The position numbers were made by a program, and so were the translations under genes. The notes below the pieces were generated by a model that did no database searches, was not told the DNA's origin, and worked only from the letters and a program-made list of their open reading frames with translations. Shown here in pieces: positions 34,905 to 42,951 of a stretch of 45,886 nt of DNA. The stretch is from assembly GCA_041060555.1 (NCBI GenBank), contig JBEUDS010000027.1. One strand, written 5' to 3'. The stretch comes from CAUJIW01 sp963205175 (GTDB lineage: Bacteria > Pseudomonadota > Alphaproteobacteria > Sphingomonadales > Sphingomonadaceae). The first letter of the stretch is position 1; each line of letters starts with the position of its first letter.

Positions 34905-35385
34905 CCGGCGCCGCGAGATCGCCGGCGGCGGCGGTGAGCCGGGTCAGCATCCGATCAATCGCGTCCCGGTCCGCCGGCGACAGGGTGGCGAGCAACCGCT
35001 CCTCGACGCTGCGGGCCAGCGGCACCACCTGACGATAGATTGCATGGCCCCGCGCCGACAGTGACAGGCGTTGCCGGCGCGCGTCGCGCGGGTCACCCTC
35101 GACGGTCACCCGCCCCATGTCGACCAGCCGCTTGACCGCGCGGCTGATCGCCACCTTGTCCATGGCGGTGGTCTCGACGATTTCCGACGCCGTGCGACCG
35201 GGAAAGCGGCCCAGCACCGCCATCACCCGCCATTCCGGCAGCTTCAAGTCGAAACGGTCCTCATAGAGCTGCGCCACCGCCCGGCTGACGGTGTTGGACA
35301 GCACCGACAGCCGATAGGGCAGGAAGCGCTCCAGCTGCAGGGGTTCGATCTCGCAGGTCGTCTTGTCGCTTGCCATTAGTTTCAT
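34882..35385 (-). CDS. MarR-family regulator, likely of hppD
   Basis: A 167-residue winged-helix regulator: LPYRLSVLSNTVSRAVAQLY, PEWRVMAVLGRFPGRTASEI, recognition helix MDKVAISRAVKRLVDMGRV, wing DPRDARRQRLSLSARG. It is divergent from hppD with 51 bases between. A TAGTT-N8-AACTA dyad covers its own start and the hppD promoter spacer, so it probably represses both. No ribosome site precedes ATG 35385 and a TATAGT lies 7 bases upstream, suggesting a leaderless mRNA. An aromatic-acid ligand is inferred. Confidence 0.88.
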   Translation of the reverse strand: MKLMASDKTTCEIEPLQLERFLPYRLSVLSNTVSRAVAQLYEDRFDLKLPEWRVMAVLGRFPGRTASEIVETTAMDKVAISRAVKRLVDMGRVTVEGDPRDARRQRLSLSARGHAIYRQVVPLARSVEERLLATLSPADRDAIDRMLTRLTAAAGDLAAPVIPPAGE

Positions 35386-35398
35386 TTGTAACTATAAT
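35370..35398 (+). promoter_or_regulatory. Sigma-70 promoter of hppD
   Basis: TTGCCA (35370-35375), spacer of exactly 17, consensus TATAAT (35393-35398). The start would be at about 35405, 32 bases before the ATG. Confidence 0.75.
35377..35394. promoter_or_regulatory. Candidate MarR operator
   Basis: TAGTTTCATTTGTAACTA: perfect TAGTT/AACTA arms, 8-base centre. It fills the spacer of the hppD promoter and touches its -10, and it includes the marR start codon. The position suits repression of both genes. Confidence 0.6.
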
Positions 35399-35436
35399 CC
35401 GCTTCCATACACTAACCATTCCAGGAACACCTGACC

Positions 35437-36540
35437 ATGGCCGCTGCCGCCGCACATGTGCTTGAACCGCTTGGTGTCGAGAACCCGATGGGTACCGATG
35501 GCTTCGAGTTCGTCGAGTATGCCGCGCCCGACCCGCAGTTGCTGCGCGCCCTGTTCGACCAGCTGGGCTTCCCCGTGGTCGCCCGCCACCGCTCGAAGGA
35601 CGTGACGCTGCACAAGCAGGGCGACATTCACTTCATCATCAACGCCGAGCCGGACAGCTTCGCCCAGGCGTTCGCCCGCGTGCATGGCCCGTGCGTGTGC
35701 GCGATGGCGTTCCGCGTTCGCAACGCGGCCGATGCCTTTGAACGCGCGGTTGGCCTCGGCGCCCAGCCGGTGCGCGAAGCGGTACGGCCGATGGAACTCA
35801 ACATCCCGGCGATCGAGGGCATCGGCGGCAGCCGCATCTACCTCGTCGATCGCTATGGCGACCGCAACATCTACGACGTCGACTTCGTGTTCGAGCCGGA
35901 CTGGCAGGCCCGCATGGCCGCCGCCGACGCCGGCCTGAAACTGGTCGACCATCTCACCCACAACGTCCATCGCGGCCACATGGACCACTGGGCGGGCTTC
36001 TACGAGAAGCTCTTCAATTTCCGCGAGATCCGCTACTTCGACATCGAGGGCAAGCTGACCGGGCTGGTCAGCCGGGCGATGACCAGCCCGTGCGGCAAAA
36101 TCCGCATCCCGATCAACGAGAGCCAGGACGACAAGAGCCAGATCGAGGAATATCTGCGCGCCTACCATGGCGAGGGCATCCAGCATATCGCCCTGCTCAC
36201 CGACGACATCTACAAGACCGTCGACGTGCTGGCGGCGCGCGGCGTGCCGTTCCAGGACACGCTGGATGCCTATTACGACCAGGTGGACGCGCGCGTGCCC
36301 GGCCACGGCGAGCCGCTACCGGCGCTGCGCGAGCGGCGCATCCTCATCGATGGCGCGCCAACCGACGGCCAGGGCCTGCTGCTGCAGATCTTCACCCAGA
36401 ACGTGATTGGCCCGATCTTCTTCGAGATCATCCAGCGCAAGGGCAACGAAGGCTTCGGCGAGGGCAATTTCAAGGCACTGTTCGAGTCGATCGAACTCGA
36501 CCAGATCCGCCGCGGCGTTCTCGGCGACAACGCGGAATAG
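35437..36540 (+). CDS. hppD: 4-Hydroxyphenylpyruvate dioxygenase
   Basis: A 367-residue Fe(II) enzyme turning 4-hydroxyphenylpyruvate into homogentisate in tyrosine breakdown. It has two vicinal-oxygen-chelate halves. Iron ligands are visible as LVDHLTHNV, GIQHIALLTDDIY and the late FFEIIQRKG (Glu). Also seen are IPINESQDDKSQIEEYL and EGNFKALFESIELDQIRRG. Length is normal. Later pathway genes (hmgA, fahA) are not adjacent. Confidence 0.96.
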   Translation: MAAAAAHVLEPLGVENPMGTDGFEFVEYAAPDPQLLRALFDQLGFPVVARHRSKDVTLHKQGDIHFIINAEPDSFAQAFARVHGPCVCAMAFRVRNAADAFERAVGLGAQPVREAVRPMELNIPAIEGIGGSRIYLVDRYGDRNIYDVDFVFEPDWQARMAAADAGLKLVDHLTHNVHRGHMDHWAGFYEKLFNFREIRYFDIEGKLTGLVSRAMTSPCGKIRIPINESQDDKSQIEEYLRAYHGEGIQHIALLTDDIYKTVDVLAARGVPFQDTLDAYYDQVDARVPGHGEPLPALRERRILIDGAPTDGQGLLLQIFTQNVIGPIFFEIIQRKGNEGFGEGNFKALFESIELDQIRRGVLGDNAE

Positions 36541-36721
36541 CCCGCCCGGGTGACGGTGCCGCCGGCAGCGGCCGCCCGGCATCGCGGCCGGGCGCGCCCG
36601 CGCGCGCCGATGCAAGGACCGGCGCAAAGCCTGATGTCATATTTCTGAAATAATGCTATTCTTCGGGCTGGCCGAAGACTGGCTGGACATGCGCCCGCCC
36701 GCACGGCCGGGGAGAAGCGTC

Positions 36722-37294
36722 ATGAATCGGATAATGACCCGCATCGGGGCCGCGGCCCTGTGTCTTGGCATCGCCGGCACCGCCCATGCCGCCACCAACA
36801 TCATTGGCGGCGGCGATGCCGAAAACTGTTACGAAGCCGCCAAGCTGCCCCAGCCGGGCGCCATTGCTCTCGCTCCCTGCAATCGCGCGCTCGCCGAGGA
36901 ATCGCTCACTCAGCGCGACCGGGCGGCGACGCTGGTCAATCGTGGCATCATCCGCATGCGTCTGGGCCAGTTCGATGACGCCATCAAGGATTACCGCGCC
37001 GCCATCAGGCTGCAATCCGATCTCGGCGACAGCTATATCAACCTTGCCCTCGCCCTCGTCCACACCAGGCAGGAAGAAGCGGCACTGGCGGCGTTGAACC
37101 GGGGCCTGAGCCTCAATCCGTCCAACGCATCCGTCGGCTACTACACCCGTGGCACGGTCCATGAACTGCTGGGCAATGTCCCGGCGGCCTTCGCCGACTA
37201 TCAGCGGGCCGCCGAGCTGGCGCCGGACTGGGCGGAGCCGCGCGCGCAGCTGTCGCGCTTCCGCATCATCTCCCGACCGCGCATGACCGCCTGA
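36722..37294 (+). CDS. Periplasmic TPR-repeat protein
   Basis: A 190-residue predicted secreted protein: signal peptide MNRIMTRIGAAALCLGIAGT ending AHA (about 23), then at least three TPR units (about 75-175): ATLVNRGIIRMRLGQFDDAI, DSYINLALALVHTRQEEAAL, GYYTRGTVHELLGNVPAAFA. A Cys pair (ENCYEA, APCNRAL) precedes the repeats. ATG 36722 has GGGGAG upstream; an in-frame ATG at 36653 would bury the signal peptide. Such proteins are scaffolds of unknown partner. Common alphaproteobacterial type. Confidence 0.82.
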   Translation: MNRIMTRIGAAALCLGIAGTAHAATNIIGGGDAENCYEAAKLPQPGAIALAPCNRALAEESLTQRDRAATLVNRGIIRMRLGQFDDAIKDYRAAIRLQSDLGDSYINLALALVHTRQEEAALAALNRGLSLNPSNASVGYYTRGTVHELLGNVPAAFADYQRAAELAPDWAEPRAQLSRFRIISRPRMTA

Positions 37295-37465
37295 TACCCC
37301 GCCACAATGGGGAGGGGTGGCCGCCGCGCGCGACCGCCGCTCTCAATCATTAAGAAAAATCACCGCCGCCAATTTGACTTGAAACTGACCGGAACACCAA
37401 GGTGACCCCCGGATACACCGGCGTGGCGACCTCGTCACGCGCTTTGGACGGACACGGGTCACGGC

Positions 37466-38410
37466 ATGACAACAGGCAAGGTCAAGGTAGCGATCATCGG
37501 CTCGGGCAATATCGGCACCGACCTGATGATCAAGATCATGCGCACCTCCGACGTGCTGGAGATGGGCGCCATGGTCGGCGTCGATCCCAATTCCGATGGT
37601 CTGGCGCGGGCCCAGCGGCTGGGCGTCGCCATCACCCATGAGGGCATCGACGGCCTGCAGCAACTCGCTGTCTGGCCGGAGATCGGCATCGTCTTCGACG
37701 CCACCTCGGCCAACGCCCACAAACGGCATTCGGAAATCTGCCAGGCCGCCGGCAAGGTGATCGTCGACCTGACGCCCGCCGCCATCGGCCCCTACGTCAT
37801 TCCGGTCGTCAACGGCGAGGACCATCTGGACGCGCCCAACGTCAACATGGTGACCTGCGGCGGCCAGGCGACGATCCCCATCGTCGCCGCCATCAGCCGG
37901 GTCGCCAAGGTGCATTACGCCGAGATCGTCGCCTCGATCTCCTCGAAGTCCGCCGGCCCCGGCACCCGCGCCAACATCGACGAGTTCACCGAAACAACGT
38001 CGAAGGGTATCGAGGTGGTCGGTGGCGCCGCCAAGGGCAAGGCGATCATCATCCTCAACCCGGCCGAGCCGCCGATGATCATGCGCGATACCGTGTTCGC
38101 GCTGTCCTCGGGCGCGGACGAGGCCGCCATCGAGGCCTCCGTCGAGGCGATGGTCGCCCAGGTGCAGCAGTATGTGCCCGGTTACCGGCTGAAGCAGAAG
38201 GTGCAGTTCGAGCGTTTCGGCTCCAACAACCCGGTGCGCATTCCGGGGCTGGGCAGCTTCGAGGGCATCAAGACCAGCGTGTTCCTCGAAGTCGAGGGCG
38301 CGGCGCATTATCTGCCGAAATACGCCGGCAACCTCGACATCATGACCTCCGCCGGCATGGCGACCGCCGAGCGGATCGCCAAGCGCAAATTCCTGAAGAG
38401 TGCCGCCTGA
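37466..38410 (+). CDS. Acetaldehyde dehydrogenase (acetylating), DmpF/MhpF type
   Basis: A 314-residue enzyme oxidising acetaldehyde with NAD and CoA to acetyl-CoA. It has a Rossmann start VKVAIIGSGNIGTDLMIKIM, VDPNSDGLARA, catalytic Cys in VNMVTCGGQATIPIVAAI, and SISSKSAGPGTRANIDEFTE. It is the obligate channeling partner of the aldolase that follows with a TGATG overlap. The 171-base leader has an AT-rich patch at 37345-37395 but no strong promoter. Confidence 0.95.
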   Translation: MTTGKVKVAIIGSGNIGTDLMIKIMRTSDVLEMGAMVGVDPNSDGLARAQRLGVAITHEGIDGLQQLAVWPEIGIVFDATSANAHKRHSEICQAAGKVIVDLTPAAIGPYVIPVVNGEDHLDAPNVNMVTCGGQATIPIVAAISRVAKVHYAEIVASISSKSAGPGTRANIDEFTETTSKGIEVVGGAAKGKAIIILNPAEPPMIMRDTVFALSSGADEAAIEASVEAMVAQVQQYVPGYRLKQKVQFERFGSNNPVRIPGLGSFEGIKTSVFLEVEGAAHYLPKYAGNLDIMTSAGMATAERIAKRKFLKSAA

Positions 38411-39438
38411 TGACCCGTCTCGACCCCACCCAGACCAAGCTCTACATCCAGGACGTGACGCTGCGCGACGGCATGCACGCCATCCGCCATCAATATGGCC
38501 TCGACCATGTCCGTGCCATCGCCAAGGCGCTGGACGAGGCGCGCGTCGATGCCATCGAGATCGCCCATGGCGACGGCCTCAACGGCTCCAGCTTCAACTA
38601 CGGCTTCGGCGCCCACACCGACTGGGAGTGGATCGAGGCGGTCGCCGACGTGGTGAAGCACGCGCGCCTGACCACCCTGCTGCTGCCGGGCATCGGCACC
38701 GTCGAGGAACTCAAGCACGCCCACAGCCTCGGCGTCACCTCGGTGCGCATCGCCACCCACTGCACCGAGGCGGACGTCGCCAGGCAGCATATCGAGGCGG
38801 CCCGCAACCTCGGCATGGACACCGTCGGCTTCCTGATGATGAGCCACATGATCGAGCCGGACGCGCTGGCCCAGCAAGCCAAGCTGATGGAAAGCTACGG
38901 CGCCACCTGCGTCTATGTCACCGACTCCGGCGGCGCCATGGACATGGACGGCTACCGCGCCCGCCTGGAGGCCTATGACCGGGTGCTGAAGCCGGAAACC
39001 GAACGCGGCGTGCACGCCCACCACAATCTCAGCCTCGGCGTCGCCAACTCGATGGTGGCGGTGCAGGGCGGCGCCATCCGCGTCGACGCCAGCCTGGCCG
39101 GCATGGGCGCCGGTGCCGGCAACGCGCCGCTGGAGGTGTTCATCGCCGCCGCCGACCGCAAGGGCTGGAACCATGGCTGCGACCTCTACAAGCTGATGGA
39201 CGCGGCGGAGGAACTGGTGCGCCCGCTGCAGGACCGGCCGGTGCGCGTCGACCGCGAGACGCTCAGCCTCGGCTATGCCGGCGTCTATTCCAGCTTCCTG
39301 CGGCACGCCGAAAAGGCGGCGGGCGACTATGGCCTCGACACCCGGCAGATCCTCGTCGAGCTGGGCAAACGCAAGATGGTCGGCGGTCAGGAGGACATGA
39401 TCGTCGACGTGGCGCTGGACCTCAGCCGCGCCGGCTGA
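38410..39438 (+). CDS. 4-Hydroxy-2-oxovalerate aldolase, DmpG/MhpE type
   Basis: A 342-residue DRE-TIM metal aldolase splitting 4-hydroxy-2-oxovalerate into pyruvate and acetaldehyde. Metal/substrate motif LYIQDVTLRDGMHAIRHQYG, YVTDSGGAMDMDG, and the HxH pair in GVHAHHNLSLGVANSMVAVQ. The C-terminal communication domain contacts the dehydrogenase to channel acetaldehyde. The usual hydratase and ring-cleavage genes of meta pathways are absent nearby, so the upstream substrate route is unknown. Confidence 0.95.
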   Translation: MTRLDPTQTKLYIQDVTLRDGMHAIRHQYGLDHVRAIAKALDEARVDAIEIAHGDGLNGSSFNYGFGAHTDWEWIEAVADVVKHARLTTLLLPGIGTVEELKHAHSLGVTSVRIATHCTEADVARQHIEAARNLGMDTVGFLMMSHMIEPDALAQQAKLMESYGATCVYVTDSGGAMDMDGYRARLEAYDRVLKPETERGVHAHHNLSLGVANSMVAVQGGAIRVDASLAGMGAGAGNAPLEVFIAAADRKGWNHGCDLYKLMDAAEELVRPLQDRPVRVDRETLSLGYAGVYSSFLRHAEKAAGDYGLDTRQILVELGKRKMVGGQEDMIVDVALDLSRAG

Positions 39439-39527
39439 GGCCGCGGACCAGCCCCTCCCCGCTTCCCTCCGGCGTGATCGGACGATAGAGCTTGCCCGGT
39501 CCGACACCCGCGCCGAGGAGAGACGGC

Positions 39528-39875
39528 ATGACGATCACGCTTTATGGCATCAAGGCCTGCGACACCATGAAGAAGGCACGCGTCTGGCTCGACCATCATG
39601 GCGTCGCCTATGCCTTTCATGATTACAAGCAGACGGGCATCGACGCCGCGCGGGTCCGTGCCTGGTGCGAGGAACTGGGCTGGGAGACGGTACTTAACCG
39701 CGCCGGCACCACGTTCCGCAACCTGGCTGAAAGCGACAAGCGCGATCTTGATATCGACAAGGCGGTGGCGTTGATGGTGGCCCAGCCGTCGATGATCAAA
39801 CGCCCGATCCTCGACACCGGCAGCCAGCGCATCGCCGGCTTCAAGCCGGAAATCTATGCAGCGCGGCTGGGGTGA
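39528..39875 (+). CDS. ArsC/Spx-family protein, YffB-like
   Basis: A 115-residue thioredoxin-fold protein with ITLYGIKACDTMKKARVWLD, single N-terminal Cys in KACDTMKKA, HDYKQTGIDAARVRAWCEEL, NRAGTTFRN and PSMIKRPILDTG. This is the YffB branch of the arsenate-reductase family, probably a glutathione-dependent thiol enzyme rather than a true arsenate reductase. GAGGAG precedes the ATG. Its 3' end overlaps the convergent kinase by 35 bases. Confidence 0.9.
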   Translation: MTITLYGIKACDTMKKARVWLDHHGVAYAFHDYKQTGIDAARVRAWCEELGWETVLNRAGTTFRNLAESDKRDLDIDKAVALMVAQPSMIKRPILDTGSQRIAGFKPEIYAARLG

Positions 39876-41442
39876 CGCGGGCCGGCAGCAGCAGACTGAC
39901 CGAGGTGCCCGCGCCGGGTGTGGACTCCAGCTCGACCTGACCGCCCGACATGCGCGCGAAGGCATGGACCATCGAGAGGCCAAGCCCGCTCGCGTTCTCC
40001 CGCGTGGTGAAGAACGGCTCGATCGCGCGCCGCGCCACATCAGGCGCCATGCCGCGACCGGTATCGTTGACGCGAACGCACACATAGTCACCCGGCGCGA
40101 CACCAAGCCGGGCCGCCCGTGCTTCCTCCACCCGTACCCGATCGGTCCTGATCGTCAACGTGCCGCCGGTGGGCATGGCATCGCGAGCGTTGACCACCAG
40201 ACTGACCACCGCGTTCTGCAACTGGCCGGGGTCGGTGCGACCGAGTTCGCAACCGGGGGCGCAAGCCAGGCGCAGCTCGATACTGGCGGGCAGGATGCGG
40301 CGCAGCAGGTCGGCCGCTGATTCCACCAGCCGGGCGGCATCGGCCGGTGCCGGTGTCATGGCCTCCTCCCGCGCGAACGACAGCAGACTGCGGGTGAGTG
40401 ACGCGCCCTGATAGGCGGCACGAAGGGCCGTTTCCGTCAGCGGGCGCGCCCGCTGGGTGTCCCCCAGATGATCCTGTAACGTCTCGATACTGTCGCTGAT
40501 GATCGACAGCAGATTGTTGAAATCGAACGCGATGCCGCTGGCGAGCTTGCCCAGGGCCTCCATGCGTCCGGCAAGCTGGCGGTACTGTTCCGACGCGGCG
40601 CGATCGGTGACGTCGACGGCCGTACCGACAATCATGTCGATGCGCTGGTCACGGCCTCGCAGCGGCGCGAACATCAGGTCGAGGTGGCGCACACTGCCAC
40701 CGATCAGCGCCGTCACGGCGATGCGCACGGCCTGACCGGCAGCGGCCAGCGCCATCGCCTCGATGATCTTGCGACGCTCCTGCGGATCATGGCTCCAGGC
40801 CGCCAGATCGGGCAGCCGGACGGCCTTCAGGGCACCTTCGCTGAGGCTGGAGACATCAAGGACCGCGCGGTTGAGCAGCAGCGCCTGGCCATCCGGCGTG
40901 AACAGCCCGACGAAGGCGGACATGGTATCGAGAATGGAGCGCAGAGAGTCGCTCGCGACATCCGGCGGCGTCGCCGCCTGCGGCTCCAGCAACCGCAACG
41001 AGGCCAGCAACAGCTGATGCCGGCCGTGAGGCACGACCGAGACACCCACCGCCACCGGCCGGGTCTCGCCACCGGCCGCCCGGGCGAGCGTAACCGTGTG
41101 CACGGCACCCGCCTCCTGCAACGGTGAACACAGATGCCGCCGGGCCTCGGGCAGCACCACGTCCACCGGACGGCCCACCAGTTCGGTCAGCTGATGGCCC
41201 AGTCGGATGCACAGCTGGCGATTGGCGAACAGGATGCGCGCCTCGACATCGGTCAGCAGCATGGGGTCCGGCGCATGATCGAGCATCTGCCGCCAGGGCA
41301 GCGATCCGACATCGAGCAGCGACGCGTCGGCGTTCCCGACGGTGGCGGGCGGGATCAACGGCGGCGCCATAGCCACGCCGCCCGCCCCGGCCTTCGACGG
41401 TCCGGGGGCACCAGGGCCGGTCGGTTCGGCTGCGCCACTCAT
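39841..41442 (-). CDS. PAS sensor kinase lacking the phosphoacceptor His
   Basis: A 533-residue soluble sensor of the FixL/NtrB-like (HisKA-4 style) class. It has PAS-like domains at about 50-150 and 165-280 (DHAPDPMLLTDVEARILFAN; FVGLFTPDGQALLLNRAVLD). The dimerisation helix reads GKLASGIAFDFNNLLSIISD, where relatives have GIAHDFNNLL. Position 306 is Phe (TTC, 40525-40527), so autophosphorylation on the normal His cannot occur. The ATPase domain is mostly kept: VVSLVVNARDAMP, VNDTGRGMAPD, EPFFTT, SGLGLSMVHAF, with a shortened glycine lid. The start at 41442 lacks a good ribosome site. It may be a pseudokinase or phosphatase. Convergent overlap with the ArsC-like gene. Confidence 0.88.
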   Translation of the reverse strand: MSGAAEPTGPGAPGPSKAGAGGVAMAPPLIPPATVGNADASLLDVGSLPWRQMLDHAPDPMLLTDVEARILFANRQLCIRLGHQLTELVGRPVDVVLPEARRHLCSPLQEAGAVHTVTLARAAGGETRPVAVGVSVVPHGRHQLLLASLRLLEPQAATPPDVASDSLRSILDTMSAFVGLFTPDGQALLLNRAVLDVSSLSEGALKAVRLPDLAAWSHDPQERRKIIEAMALAAAGQAVRIAVTALIGGSVRHLDLMFAPLRGRDQRIDMIVGTAVDVTDRAASEQYRQLAGRMEALGKLASGIAFDFNNLLSIISDSIETLQDHLGDTQRARPLTETALRAAYQGASLTRSLLSFAREEAMTPAPADAARLVESAADLLRRILPASIELRLACAPGCELGRTDPGQLQNAVVSLVVNARDAMPTGGTLTIRTDRVRVEEARAARLGVAPGDYVCVRVNDTGRGMAPDVARRAIEPFFTTRENASGLGLSMVHAFARMSGGQVELESTPGAGTSVSLLLPARVTPAALHRFPA

Positions 41443-41510
41443 GTCAGAACACTGCTGTCTTGGCTCCCATATCCCCGTAGTTAATGGAACATGTGACGCA
41501 TTTCTAATGT

Positions 41511-41543
41511 AAAAAAAGCCGCACCGGCTCCTGTGGCGCCGGC
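41511..41543 (-). terminator. Leftward intrinsic terminator upstream of the pseudokinase
   Basis: On the minus strand GCC-G-GCGCC, loop ACAGGAGCC, GGTGC-GGC, then seven T (41511-41517). One pair is G-T on the minus strand but A-C on the plus, so leftward use is favoured. No known gene precedes it: either an unseen short transcript or a leader attenuator of the kinase gene. Confidence 0.5.
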
Positions 41544-41781
41544 AATAGCGATCACAGCGAGAATACGCCTTGGTGCCGGCGCCCGGCCTGCCGGGGTCAT
41601 CGCGCCTGGCCACGATCGAATGAGCGCTGTCCTGCCCTGTCAGGTCGATGAACACGGCACGGCCACACGAGGTCGCCGCACAACGGACCGAGGCCGGGCG
41701 ACCAGGGAGCCAAGCTCGAAAAATTTCGCTCCGATGATGTCTTGATCTTTCATGGCGCCGCGAATCGGTCCATTATTCAAA

Positions 41782-41794
41782 AATATTCGATATT
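41782..41794 (+). promoter_or_regulatory. AT-rich dyad before tetR
   Basis: AATAT-TCG-ATATT, a perfect short inverted repeat 10 bases before the tetR ATG, inside the only AT-rich stretch there. A plausible TetR autoregulatory site; unproven. Confidence 0.3.
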
Positions 41795-41803
41795 GGAGCC
41801 CTC

Positions 41804-42556
41804 ATGGCGTCGCCTGTCCTGCCCGCGTCACACCGTGCCCTGCCCAAGGCACCCCGGCGCCGCAACGCGGCGGAACGGGTCGATCTCATTCTCGACGCCA
41901 CTGAACGCTACCTGCTGGAGCAGGGCCTCGACGGCATCGGCCTGCCGGCCATCGCGCGGACGGCGGGGCTGCCGGCCGCCAGCCTCTACCACCTGTTCCC
42001 GTCGACCGAGGCGGCTCTGGTCGGGCTGCTGCGGCGCTACAATGCCCTGATGGACCGGGAGTTCAACGCCCTGGCCGTGCGGATCGAGGCGCCGACCTGG
42101 CAGGAGTGGATCCGCCAGCTGTTTGCCGCCGGGCGGGATTTCTATCGCCGCCATCCGGCGCACGCGCTGCTGGTGTTCCGGGCACTGGGTTTTGGCGGGC
42201 TGCGCCGGGCCGACGATGGCCACATCATGGAACAGGGCCGGGCGATGGCCGCCGAGCTGGACCGGCGGTTCCTGCTGCCGCCGGTCGCGCGGCTGGACGA
42301 ACGCCTCGCCATCGCCATCGCGCTGTCAGACCGGGTATGGGCGTTTGATCCCGCGCCGGCGAGCGCAACAGGGCCCGCGCCAGAGGGCGCGACCGGCCCC
42401 GCGTGTGATGGCGTGATCAGCGACGCCACCTTCGAGGAATCCCAGCGCGCCGTCCTGTCCTACCTTGGCAACTATCTGCCGCCCGTGCTCGAACGGCGCC
42501 CCGCCGACACGTCGGCCATGCCGCCGGCCTCCTCCATCGCGACGAGGGCAAGTTGA
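41804..42556 (+). CDS. TetR-family regulator of the export operon
   Basis: A 250-residue regulator: N-terminal helix-turn-helix (about 25-70) ERVDLILDATERYLLEQGLD, IGLPAIARTAGLPAASLYHL, FPSTEAALVGLLRRYN, then a helical ligand domain. Residues 185-200 hold an Ala/Gly/Pro-rich insertion with ATGPAPEG / ATGPACDG repeated. Its TGA overlaps the cytochrome ATG, so it is translated with the three exported-protein genes and probably controls them. The start has a GGAG 9 bases upstream. Confidence 0.88.
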   Translation: MASPVLPASHRALPKAPRRRNAAERVDLILDATERYLLEQGLDGIGLPAIARTAGLPAASLYHLFPSTEAALVGLLRRYNALMDREFNALAVRIEAPTWQEWIRQLFAAGRDFYRRHPAHALLVFRALGFGGLRRADDGHIMEQGRAMAAELDRRFLLPPVARLDERLAIAIALSDRVWAFDPAPASATGPAPEGATGPACDGVISDATFEESQRAVLSYLGNYLPPVLERRPADTSAMPPASSIATRAS

Positions 42557-42951
42557 TGACCCGACACCTGTATCCCGTGCTGCTGCTCTCGCTGCTGACA
42601 CCGCTCGCCGGCTGTGACGGCGCGTCGTCAACGCCTGCGGAATCGCCCCGGAAGATCGCCGCGCGCGCCGCCACCCTGACCCCCGCCGAACCCCGGCTGG
42701 CCGCGCTCTACGAAACATCCTGCCGGGCCTGCCATGCCAGCGCCGAGGCCGGCGCCCCGCTTACCGGCGACACGCGCGCCTGGGCGCCGCGCTGGGACAA
42801 GGGCATGCCGATACTGGTCGAGCATACCATCAGCGGCTTCAACGGCATGCCGGCCGGTGGCCAGTGTTTCTCGTGCGAGCCGGCGGATTACGAGGCGTTG
42901 ATCCGCTTTCTTGCCGGCCACGGTCCGGCACGGGAGGGGACTCCGTCATGA
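42556..42951 (+). CDS. Lipoprotein c-type cytochrome (cytochrome c5-like)
   Basis: A 131-residue monohaem cytochrome. The signal MTRHLYPVLLLSLLTPLAGC ends in a lipobox LAGC (Cys20), so it should be lipid-anchored and face the periplasm. The haem site is CRACH (about 56-60), and NGMPAGGQCFSCEP supplies the axial Met and the extra Cys pair typical of the c5 group. It lies directly before the FAD oxidase (ATGA overlap) and is the likely electron acceptor for it. Confidence 0.88.
   Translation: MTRHLYPVLLLSLLTPLAGCDGASSTPAESPRKIAARAATLTPAEPRLAALYETSCRACHASAEAGAPLTGDTRAWAPRWDKGMPILVEHTISGFNGMPAGGQCFSCEPADYEALIRFLAGHGPAREGTPS

Larger units (their letters stand above)
41443..41803. other. Divergent intergenic region, kinase / tetR
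   Basis: No credible gene. It holds a leftward terminator (41511-41543) and, near tetR, an AT-rich promoter-like patch with a dyad (41782-41794). A frame on each strand crosses part of it but without ribosome sites or recognisable products. Confidence 0.5.

Noticed and set aside
41533..41745. Short frame in the kinase/tetR gap
   Set aside because: No ribosome site, no recognisable product, and it overlaps the minus-strand terminator.
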